From Actinomycetota bacterium (lineage in GTDB: Bacteria > Actinomycetota > Coriobacteriia > Anaerosomatales > D1FN1-002): 8,611 nucleotides of DNA. The translations under genes and the position numbers were made by a program. This document shows positions 1 to 5,362 of the stretch, piece by piece. The stretch spans positions 1 to 8,611 of the forward strand of contig VAUM01000059.1 in assembly GCA_005774595.1 (NCBI GenBank), given 5' to 3'. The notes under the pieces are model-generated. The model saw only the letters and a list, made by a program, of their open reading frames with translations. It ran no database searches and was not told the DNA's origin. How positions within the stretch are numbered: the first letter of the stretch is position 1; each line of letters starts with the position of its first letter.

Positions 1-793
1 GCGGCTGGCCTGCGCCCACCACAACGTCGGCGCCGAGCGCGCCGGGCGGTTCCAGCACGCCGAGCAGGACCGGGTTCGAGGCGGCGACGAGCAGCGCACC
101 GGCGGCGTGAGCCGCCTCGGCATGTGCGCCGACGTCGACCAGCGTTCCGTGACGGTCGGGCGAAGCAATCATCACCGCGGCGGTGTCACCGCCCGCGCCT
201 CCCGCGAGCCACGACGCGTCCGTGCATCCGCCGGGCACCTCGCACACCGTCACGTCAATGACGCCCGCGGCAGCGTACGTGCCGAGCGTCTCCAGCCACT
301 CGGGGTGGACGTTGCCGGAGACCGCCACGCCGCGCCGTCCGGTGACGCGACACGCCATCAACGCGGCTTCGACGAACGCAGTTGCGCCGTCGTACATGCT
401 CGCGTTGGCGACCTCCATGCCGGTGAGCTCGCAGATGCCGGTCTGGTACTCCCAGATCGCCTGCAGCGTGCCCTGCGAGACCTCCGGCTGGTACGGCGTG
501 TAGGCCGTGAAGAACTCCGGGCGACGCACGACGTGGTCCACCACGCTCGGCACGTGGTGGTCGTAGCACCCGCAGCCCGCGAAGCTCACCAGAGAGGCCG
601 CGGGTGCGTTCGCGCCGGCCAACTCGCGCACGTGCGCGAGCACGTCGATCTCGGACATCCCGGCTGGCAGGTCGAGCGGCCGCATGAGCCTGGCGGCCGG
701 CGGCACGTCGGCGAACAGGTCCTCGGCCGAGGACGCACCCACGCGCGCCAGCATCACGGCGCGCTGCTCGCAGGTGACCGCGACGAAGCGCAT
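1..793 (-). CDS. gcvPA: Glycine decarboxylase P-protein subunit 1 (GcvPA), 3' end cut by window edge
   Basis: This is the N-terminal subunit of the split, two-polypeptide glycine decarboxylase, the PLP-dependent P-protein that decarboxylates glycine and passes the aminomethyl group to lipoyl-GcvH. About 264 residues are visible of the usual ~440-450. The family hallmark block YTPYQPEVSQGTLQAIWEYQ lies at about residues 103-122 and is followed by TGICELTGMEVANASMYDGA. Further on are GNVHPEWLETLGTY and, near the edge, AHAAGALLV and LGADVVVGAGQP. The PLP lysine is expected in the partner subunit GcvPB, which should follow to the left of the window. The ATG at 793 is the natural start because an in-frame stop lies just three codons upstream (800-802). 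The gene begins 17 bases after the gcvH stop with no clear Shine-Dalgarno, so translational coupling is likely. The split form is typical of Gram-positives, anaerobes and thermophiles. Confidence 0.95.
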   Translation of the reverse strand, partial: MRFVAVTCEQRAVMLARVGASSAEDLFADVPPAARLMRPLDLPAGMSEIDVLAHVRELAGANAPAASLVSFAGCGCYDHHVPSVVDHVVRRPEFFTAYTPYQPEVSQGTLQAIWEYQTGICELTGMEVANASMYDGATAFVEAALMACRVTGRRGVAVSGNVHPEWLETLGTYAAAGVIDVTVCEVPGGCTDASWLAGGAGGDTAAVMIASPDRHGTLVDVGAHAEAAHAAGALLVAASNPVLLGVLEPPGALGADVVVGAGQP

Positions 794-810
794 GCTGCGT
801 CAGCGGCCCG

Positions 811-1203
811 TCACACGCCGCTGACGAACGCCTCGTACTCCTCGGCCGACATGAGCTCGTCGACCTCGGACGGATCGGCCAGCTTCACGCGGACCATCCA
901 CGCCTCGCCGTACGGGTCTGCGTTGACCGTCTCGGGCGCCCCGCTCAAGGCCTCGTTGACGGCGAGGACTTCGCCCGACACGGGCGTGAACAGCTCGGAC
1001 ACGGACTTGACCGACTCGACCTCGCCGAACTGGTCGCCGGACGCCAGCGTGTCGCCCTCGGCCTTCTGCAGGTCGACGTAGACGACCTCGCCGAGCTGGT
1101 CCTGTGCGAACGACGAGATACCGATCACGGCCTCGTCGCCCTCGACGCGCACCCACTCGTGCTCGGTGTAGAACCTCAGATCCTTCGGGAACATGGTGTT
1201 CAC
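811..1203 (-). CDS. gcvH: Glycine cleavage system H protein
   Basis: This is the lipoyl carrier of the glycine cleavage system. Its lipoyl-lysine arm shuttles the aminomethyl intermediate from P-protein to T-protein and is then reoxidised by dihydrolipoamide dehydrogenase. The 130-residue length matches the family (E. coli 129). Visible motifs are the N-terminal FYTEHEWVRVE, then GISSFAQDQLGEVVYVDLP-like strands, and the lipoylation segment GEVESVKSVSELFTPVSGEV (residues 60-79), in which K66 is the expected lipoylated lysine. The start is ambiguous. The GTG at 1203 has GGAGG 5 bases upstream. The in-frame ATG at 1194 gives MFPKDLRFYTEHEW, which looks more like typical family N-termini and has GGGGAG about 10 bases upstream. 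The gene lies 29 bases downstream of gcvT and 17 upstream of gcvPA in the same operon. Confidence 0.97.
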   Translation of the reverse strand: MNTMFPKDLRFYTEHEWVRVEGDEAVIGISSFAQDQLGEVVYVDLQKAEGDTLASGDQFGEVESVKSVSELFTPVSGEVLAVNEALSGAPETVNADPYGEAWMVRVKLADPSEVDELMSAEEYEAFVSGV

Positions 1204-1206
1204 ACT

Positions 1207-1214
1207 CCCCTCCC
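1207..1214 (-). promoter_or_regulatory. Ribosome binding site of gcvH
   Basis: Read on the minus strand, the gcvT-gcvH gap contains the purine tract GGGAGGGGAG directly before GTGAACACCATG. It is the strongest Shine-Dalgarno in the left operon. It can serve either the GTG at 1203 (GGAGG, 5-base spacing) or the ATG at 1194 (GGGGAG, 10-base spacing), so it does not settle the start. A strong independent site for the carrier protein is consistent with H-protein being needed in excess over the enzymes, which is inference. Confidence 0.6.
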
Positions 1215-1232
1215 GGCTTCATGCGCCGAAAG

Positions 1233-2321
1233 TCAGTCTGCCGGCAGCGACGTGCCCTTCACGAACGGCGGCCTCTCGACGACGGCACCCACGGTGCGGC
1301 TGCGGATGACGACCTCGAGAGCGGTGCCCGGCTCGGCGAGCGCCGCCGGGACGTACGCGGTGGCGATGCCGGTCTCCAGCGTCGGCGAATACGTCCCGCT
1401 GGCAACCTTACCGACCTCGCAACCGCCGTGCAACACGGCGAAACCCGGCCGTGGGATGCCGTCGCCGACGCGCAGGCCGACGAGCCGGCGCTCCGGCCCC
1501 GCCTCCTTCACGGCGGCGATGGCCTCGCGCCCGGTGAACGCCGCCTTGCCGAGGCCGACCGCCCAGTCGAGGCCGGCCGAGACGGAATCGACCCCCCGGT
1601 CCATGTCGGAGCCGTGCAGCGGGTAGCCCATCTCCAGGCGGAGCGTGTCGCGCGCACCGAGCCCGCACGGCACGACCTCCGGCACGCTCATGAGCACGCG
1701 CCACAGGTCGGCGGTGCGACTCTCGTGACACAGCAGCTCCACGCCGTCCTCCCCGGTGTAGCCCGTGCGCGCGATGAGGACCGGGATGCCCGCGACCTCT
1801 CCCTCGCCGATGCGGAACCGGGACGGCACGTCGCTGTCGGACAGCTCCGCCAGGACCGCGAGGGCGCGCGGGCCCTGCAGCGCGATGAGCCCCGTGCGCC
1901 CGGACTCGTCGGCGAACTCGACGTCCTCGGGCAGGTCGCACGTCAGCACGTCCAGGTCGGCCGCGGTGTTCGACGCGTTCGCGATGATGAGGTACTCGAG
2001 GTCGCCCGTGTGGTAGACGATGAGGTCGTCGATGATCCCGCCGTCGTCGTCACAGAGCAGAGTGTACTGCGCCCGTCCGAGCTCGGAGATGCGCTCGAGG
2101 TCGTTGGTCAGACGCGACTGGAGCGTGCGCTCGGCCCCGAACCCGAACACGCGGAACTCGCCCATGTGGCACACGTCGAACACCCCGGCGCCGGAGCGTA
2201 CCGCGCGATGCTCCTCGATGATGCCGGCGTACTGCACCGGCATCTCCCAGCCTGCGAACGGCACCATGCGCGCGCCGAGCGCCAGATGCTCCTCGTACAG
2301 CGGCGTCCGCTTCAGCTCCAC
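1233..2321 (-). CDS. gcvT: Glycine cleavage system T protein (aminomethyltransferase)
   Basis: The enzyme transfers the methylene group from aminomethyl-lipoyl-GcvH to tetrahydrofolate, giving 5,10-methylene-THF and releasing ammonia. The 362-residue length is normal for the family. In order, visible motifs are LKRTPLYEEHLALGARMVPF with AGWEMPVQY at the N-terminus, DDDGGIIDDLIVY (91-103, holding the conserved aspartate of the folate site), RTGYTGEDGVEL (185-196) and GLGARDTLRLEMGYPLHGSDMD (220-241). The C-terminal domain has SGTYSPTLETGIATAYVP. The start is GTG at 2321, because the conserved LKRTPLYEEH block begins two codons later and GAGGGG sits about 6 bases upstream. The open frame continues far to the right, but that extension is a shadow of the carboxypeptidase gene. 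The gene starts 17 bases after the carboxypeptidase stop, which indicates cotranscription. Confidence 0.96.
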   Translation of the reverse strand: MELKRTPLYEEHLALGARMVPFAGWEMPVQYAGIIEEHRAVRSGAGVFDVCHMGEFRVFGFGAERTLQSRLTNDLERISELGRAQYTLLCDDDGGIIDDLIVYHTGDLEYLIIANASNTAADLDVLTCDLPEDVEFADESGRTGLIALQGPRALAVLAELSDSDVPSRFRIGEGEVAGIPVLIARTGYTGEDGVELLCHESRTADLWRVLMSVPEVVPCGLGARDTLRLEMGYPLHGSDMDRGVDSVSAGLDWAVGLGKAAFTGREAIAAVKEAGPERRLVGLRVGDGIPRPGFAVLHGGCEVGKVASGTYSPTLETGIATAYVPAALAEPGTALEVVIRSRTVGAVVERPPFVKGTSLPAD

Positions 2322-2338
2322 GCCTCGCCCCTCTCGCG

Positions 2339-3628
2339 TCACGGTGTGCCGAGCGCCGCGGGCACGACCCGCGCCGGCGCCACCCTCTGCCCGCCGAACA
2401 CACGACGCCACACGCGCGTGAACCAGATGCCGATCCGCTCCCAGAACCCGGGTTCCTCGACGTCGGACGCCGCGACGATCGCGATGCGCGCGAGAAGCCG
2501 GTCGCCCTGGACGGCGGTCAGGGTACCGAGCCGCTGCCCGCGCACGACCGGCGCCTCGACCTCGGTCGCGACGTCGGCGGTGACCGTCACGGTCCCCTCG
2601 AGGTCGAACACGGGCACGTCGGTGGTCACCGCGGTCATGAGCGGCACCGTCACGTCGAGATAGTCGGTCACCGGCACGGCGCCGCGGTCGTCGCCCGTCG
2701 TCGCCAGGCGCCGGGGCCGGTAGTGTTCGAAGCCCCAGTCGAGCAGCCTGCGTGCGTAGCTGAACCGCGTCGTCTCGGACTGCGCGCCGAGGACGATGGC
2801 GTACAGCGTCACACCACCCCGCTCCGCGGAGGTGGCGACGCAGTAGCCGGCGTCGTCGGTCCAGCCGGTCTTCACGCCGGTGGCGCCGGCGTAGGACGCA
2901 ATCAGCTTGTTCGAGTTCTCCATGGTGATCACCGTCCCCTTCGGGCCGGGGATGGTGGCCTTGTCCAGCGCGACGATCCGCCTGAACTCGGCATCCCCCA
3001 TCGCGTACCGGCACAACGTCGCCAGGTCCGCCGCGGAGGTGCGGTGGCCCGGCGCGTCGAGCCCGTGCGCATTGACGAAGTGAGTGTGAGTCATGCCCAA
3101 TGCGGCCGCCTTCGCGTTCATCAGGTCGACGAACGCCTTCTCACTGCCCGCGACGTGCAGCGCAAGTGCCTCGGCGGCATCGTTGCCGGACTTCACGAGC
3201 AGCGCCTCGAGCACCTTGCGCACCGCGTAGGTCCTGCCCGCCACGAGCCCGGCCTCCGACTCCCCCACCCTGGTCGCCCGCGTCTCGATGCGCATCTTGT
3301 CGTCAGGCTTCGTGTGCTCGAGCGCGACGACGGCCGTCATCACCTTGGTGATGCTCGCCATGGCACGCTCGTCATCGGAGAACCGGCTCCACAGCTCGCG
3401 CCCGTCGCCGGTGACGAGGATGCCGGCCGCCATGCCCACGTCCGGTGCGACCGCACGCAGGCCGGGACCGGCGGCGGGCGAGCCGATCTCGATGCCGCCG
3501 ATGCGGTCGGCGTCGAGCAGCGCGCCGCGTGCGGACGCAGGCGCCAGCAGCAGCGCTGCGAGCGCGAGCGCGAGCGCGCGGTGTCGCGCGGACGCGAGGG
3601 GCGACCTTCGGCGGCGGCGGGGGTTCAC
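2339..3628 (-). CDS. Secreted D-Ala-D-Ala carboxypeptidase (DacA/PBP5 family, peptidase S11)
   Basis: This is a low-molecular-weight penicillin-binding protein that trims the terminal D-Ala from peptidoglycan pentapeptides outside the cytoplasmic membrane. From the GTG start it has 429 residues. An arginine-rich n-region and a hydrophobic signal core (about 18-30) are followed by APASARG, a likely cleavage region. The three active-site motifs are intact: SITK at 92-95, SGN at 147-149 and KTG at 253-255. A PBP5-type C-terminal beta domain spans roughly 318-388. The end, about 392-412 (EPGFWERIGIWFTRVWRRVF), is amphipathic with Trp and Arg residues and resembles the membrane anchor of PBP5-like enzymes. 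The start at 3628 is the only codon giving a sensible signal peptide. It lacks a Shine-Dalgarno but has a promoter immediately upstream. The gene leads the gcvT-gcvH-gcvPA operon, an unusual partnership. It is clearly S11 family; which Dac paralogue it is cannot be told. Confidence 0.93.
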   Translation of the reverse strand: MNPRRRRRSPLASARHRALALALAALLLAPASARGALLDADRIGGIEIGSPAAGPGLRAVAPDVGMAAGILVTGDGRELWSRFSDDERAMASITKVMTAVVALEHTKPDDKMRIETRATRVGESEAGLVAGRTYAVRKVLEALLVKSGNDAAEALALHVAGSEKAFVDLMNAKAAALGMTHTHFVNAHGLDAPGHRTSAADLATLCRYAMGDAEFRRIVALDKATIPGPKGTVITMENSNKLIASYAGATGVKTGWTDDAGYCVATSAERGGVTLYAIVLGAQSETTRFSYARRLLDWGFEHYRPRRLATTGDDRGAVPVTDYLDVTVPLMTAVTTDVPVFDLEGTVTVTADVATEVEAPVVRGQRLGTLTAVQGDRLLARIAIVAASDVEEPGFWERIGIWFTRVWRRVFGGQRVAPARVVPAALGTP

Positions 3629-3635
3629 AGGTCGC

Positions 3636-3664
3636 AGTATCCGCGACGCCGCCGTCCGGCTCAA
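3636..3664 (-). promoter_or_regulatory. Predicted sigma-70-type promoter of the carboxypeptidase-gcv operon (leaderless)
   Basis: On the minus strand, TTGAGC (plus positions 3664-3659) is separated by exactly 17 bases from GATACT (3641-3636). Seven bases later comes the GTG start at 3628. Each hexamer matches 4 of 6 consensus bases, including the key -10 A2 and T6. The predicted transcription start falls at 3628-3629, on or next to the start codon, so the mRNA would be leaderless. This fits the absence of a Shine-Dalgarno. Leaderless GTG/ATG genes are well known in actinobacteria. The promoter is predicted from sequence only. Confidence 0.5.
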
Positions 3665-3697
3665 CGGGTCGCCGGCAACGCGGGTTCCGGCGAGCGG

Positions 3698-3703
3698 TAT
3701 ACT
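3698..3703 (+). promoter_or_regulatory. Possible -10 element for the pilin gene
   Basis: TATACT matches the -10 consensus at 5 of 6 positions in a region where such AT-rich hexamers are rare. A transcript starting near 3710 would have a leader of about 43 bases before the pilin ATG. No convincing -35 is visible at 16-18 bases upstream (the sequence there reads GGCAACGC), so it could depend on an activator or an alternative sigma factor, or be chance. It lies back-to-back with the divergent carboxypeptidase promoter. Confidence 0.35.
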
Positions 3704-3753
3704 TGCAGGCGCGGGCCGGACGGGGATGGCCCGATCTGCCGAGCGGGGTGCGG

Positions 3754-4104
3754 ATGGCATTCACTGCCCACAGCATGCGCGACGACCGCGGGTTCACGCT
3801 CGTCGAGCTCGTCACCGTCCTGGCGATCATCGCGCTGCTCGTCGCGATCGCCCTCGCTTCCTACGTCACGTCGGTCCGCTACACCACGCGCATGCTGTGC
3901 GCGGCGAACCGCCGAGGGTTCACCCGTTCGGCGAGCATATTCACCGCGGAGCACAACAGCACGCAGCCCGCCACGCTCGAGGACCTGCGCCCGTACGTGC
4001 GCAACTTCGACAGCGCGGCACATTGCCCCGCAGACGATCGCCTCATCGAGTGGGACGCGGCGGGGATGGAAGCCGTGTGCACCTACCCCGGCCACCAGCC
4101 GTGA
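3754..4104 (+). CDS. Type IV prepilin, competence (ComGC-like) pilin
   Basis: A 116-residue prepilin. The short leader ends in RG, with cleavage expected after G13 to give FTLVELVTVLAIIALLVAIA. The conserved Glu at mature position +5 is E18. Residues 14-38 form the hydrophobic assembly helix. The rest is one small globular domain with C49, C91 and C109. The spacing recalls a pattern seen in competence-type pilins: C-x-x-N after the helix (CAAN), a PxxLxDL-type segment (PATLEDLRPYV), CP-x-D (CPAD) and a terminal C-x-x-x-GH (CTYPGH). Prepilin peptidase would process it and it would be assembled into a type IV-like or competence pseudopilus. The start at 3754 follows a purine-rich GAGCGGGG stretch; GTG 3748 and ATG 3775 are in-frame alternatives. 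It ends 13 bases before the next gene. No assembly ATPase or platform gene is in the window. Prepilin identity is certain; the exact role is inferred. Confidence 0.87.
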   Translation: MAFTAHSMRDDRGFTLVELVTVLAIIALLVAIALASYVTSVRYTTRMLCAANRRGFTRSASIFTAEHNSTQPATLEDLRPYVRNFDSAAHCPADDRLIEWDAAGMEAVCTYPGHQP

Positions 4105-4105
4105 C

Positions 4106-4110
4106 GGAGG
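4106..4110 (+). promoter_or_regulatory. Ribosome binding site fixing the start at 4118
   Basis: GGAGG begins two bases after the pilin TGA and lies 7 bases before the ATG at 4118, which is ideal spacing. The open frame extends upstream for over a kilobase without a stop, so this site is the main evidence that the second gene begins here and is not fused to anything upstream. Confidence 0.7.
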
Positions 4111-4117
4111 CCTGAGC

Positions 4118-4918
4118 ATGCGCTACGAGACGTTCGAGAAGTTCGCGCTCCTGCTCGGCGGGGCCGCCGTGCTCTCTGCGCTGGTCTTCGTGCGCAACCC
4201 CCCCGTCATCGAGATCGCCGCTCAGCTTCTGCTGCTCGGGGTCGTCGGGTGCGCCGTCCACTGGGGCCGGAAGGGCGGCATGGCGGCCGCGGTGGCCGCG
4301 TCGCTCGCCTACATCCTGCTCCACGCGCCGTCGATCGTCGCGGCCGGCGCCATGACGGCCAGCCTGTTCGCGCCGCTGCTCACACGCGTGCTCACCTACG
4401 GGATCGTGGGCATCGGGGGCGGCGAGCTGTGCGGCCGCATCAAGTACGTCTTCTCCGCCATGGAGGACGACTCGGCGGTCGACGAGTGGACGCGCATCTA
4501 CAACCAGCGCCAGATCGCGCGGCTCCTGTCATCGGCGCACGGGCAGCACGTCCGCTACGGCAATCCCTACGGCGTCATCGTCGTGGCGCTCGCGCCCGCG
4601 CTGACGAGCGAGCTGCGCGTCACGAAGCAGCGCTCGCTGCTGCGGTCGGTGGCCGACCACATCCGCGGCGACGTGCGCTTGGTCGACGACGTCGGCCGTC
4701 TCGATGACGGGCGCTTCGTCGTCCTGCTGCCGCAGACGGCGAGGTCCGGGGCGCTCATCGCCGCCGAGCGCGTGCGCGCCGGCATCCGCGACCTCGTGGG
4801 CGCGCGCGACGAGTCCGTTGACGTGCAGGTCTTCGCCGCACCCGAGGACTTGGCGGCGCTCGAGGCGCTCGCCGAGGTCGTCGCCCCGCCTGACGCGGCG
4901 GGCGAGGGCAGCGCGTAG
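4118..4918 (+). CDS. Membrane protein with four N-terminal helices and a degenerate GGDEF domain; candidate c-di-GMP receptor
   Basis: A 266-residue protein. Hydrophobic segments at about 9-25, 31-48, 55-70 and 75-102 suggest four membrane helices. Residues 121-229 resemble a GGDEF domain: DEWTRIYNQRQIARLL stands in for the usual DPLTGLYNRR start, followed by RYGNPYGVIVVAL. At the signature, GRLDDGRFVVLLPQT (193-207) aligns with GRYGGDEFVVLLPxT, so GGDEF has become DDGRF. The metal-site aspartates and the FKxxND and GHxxGD motifs are missing, so diguanylate cyclase activity is very unlikely. However, R187-L-V-D190 lies exactly five residues before DDGRF, where the RxxD inhibitory c-di-GMP site of this family sits. 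A receptor role is inferred. It follows the pilin gene by 13 bases, so pilus or competence regulation is plausible. The tail (about 232-266) is Ala/Glu-rich with no recognised domain. It could instead be a structural relic with no nucleotide binding. Confidence 0.75.
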   Translation: MRYETFEKFALLLGGAAVLSALVFVRNPPVIEIAAQLLLLGVVGCAVHWGRKGGMAAAVAASLAYILLHAPSIVAAGAMTASLFAPLLTRVLTYGIVGIGGGELCGRIKYVFSAMEDDSAVDEWTRIYNQRQIARLLSSAHGQHVRYGNPYGVIVVALAPALTSELRVTKQRSLLRSVADHIRGDVRLVDDVGRLDDGRFVVLLPQTARSGALIAAERVRAGIRDLVGARDESVDVQVFAAPEDLAALEALAEVVAPPDAAGEGSA

Positions 4919-4921
4919 CGC

Positions 4922-5359
4922 CTAGAACGCGTCCGGCTGGTAGAGGCGTCCCGCCCCCGCGAGGCCGAACCCGGCGTCCCCGAGCGTCTTCGCGGCGAGG
5001 TCCGGGTCCTCGACCCTGAACACGTACACGGCTGCGTCACCCGCCGGCTCGACGTAGCAGTACGCGTACTCCACGTTGAGGCCGTGCTCGCCCAGCGCCT
5101 CGACCACGTCGGCCAGTCCGCCGGGACGGTCGGGCACCTCGACGGCGATGACCCGCGTGAGCGACGCCGTGAACCCGGCGTCCTCGAGCACCGCGCGCGC
5201 GGCATGCGGCCGATCGACGAGCACGCGCACGACCCCATAGTCCCCGGTCTCGGCGACCATGAGCGCCCGCATATTGAGCCCGGCGGCGCCCAGCGTGCGG
5301 CACATCCCGGCCAGGCGGCCCGGAGCGTTCTCGAGGAAGACGGACAGCTGCTCGACCAT
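4922..5359 (-). CDS. Tandem ACT-domain amino acid-binding protein
   Basis: A 145-residue protein made of two ACT domains: about 3-63 (QLSVFLENAPGRLAGMCRTL, with GLNMRALMV) and 68-131 (TRVIAVEVPDRPGGLADVVE, with GLNVEYAYCYV). Both keep the Pro-Gly turn (NAPGRL, DRPGGL) that forms the amino acid ligand pocket at ACT dimer interfaces. No catalytic or DNA-binding domain is attached, so it is probably a small ligand sensor. Its ATG lies 3 bases after the phenylacetate-CoA ligase stop, and its Shine-Dalgarno (GAGGGGAG, 7 bases upstream) is embedded in the end of that gene, so the two are tightly coupled. From family knowledge, stand-alone ACT proteins often accompany PaaK-type ligases in anaerobes that ferment aromatic amino acids; an aromatic amino acid or arylacetate sensor role is inferred. 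Its stop is 3 bases from the stop of the convergent gene. Confidence 0.88.
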   Translation of the reverse strand: MVEQLSVFLENAPGRLAGMCRTLGAAGLNMRALMVAETGDYGVVRVLVDRPHAARAVLEDAGFTASLTRVIAVEVPDRPGGLADVVEALGEHGLNVEYAYCYVEPAGDAAVYVFRVEDPDLAAKTLGDAGFGLAGAGRLYQPDAF

Positions 5360-5362
5360 GAC

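Noticed and set aside
107..1081. Plus-strand open frame opposite gcvPA and gcvH
   Set aside because: The composition is typical of antisense high-GC shadow (Arg, His, Ala, Asp) and the minus-strand genes have unmistakable family motifs.
1104..2663. Plus-strand open frame opposite gcvT
   Set aside because: Shadow of gcvT and the carboxypeptidase 3' end; no recognisable domain.
2322..3014. N-terminal extension of GcvT by about 230 residues
   Set aside because: It overlaps the carboxypeptidase in another frame and is arginine-rich shadow sequence; the T-protein homology starts at the GTG at 2321.
3629..3753. Glycine riboswitch ahead of the gcv operon
   Set aside because: Only about 125 bases separate the divergent starts, the predicted transcript is leaderless, and no paired glycine-aptamer-like structure is evident; the gaps inside the operon are 29 bases or less.
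3629..3760. Longer N-terminus for the carboxypeptidase
   Set aside because: It would place 44 non-signal residues before the signal peptide, overlap the divergent promoter region and the pilin start, and ignore the promoter directly before 3628.
2723..4117. Long plus-strand open frame running into the degenerate GGDEF gene, suggesting a larger fusion protein
   Set aside because: The upstream part is antisense to the carboxypeptidase, is Arg/Ala/His-rich with no domain, and overlaps the clear prepilin gene; the strong ribosome binding site at 4106-4110 fixes the real start at 4118.
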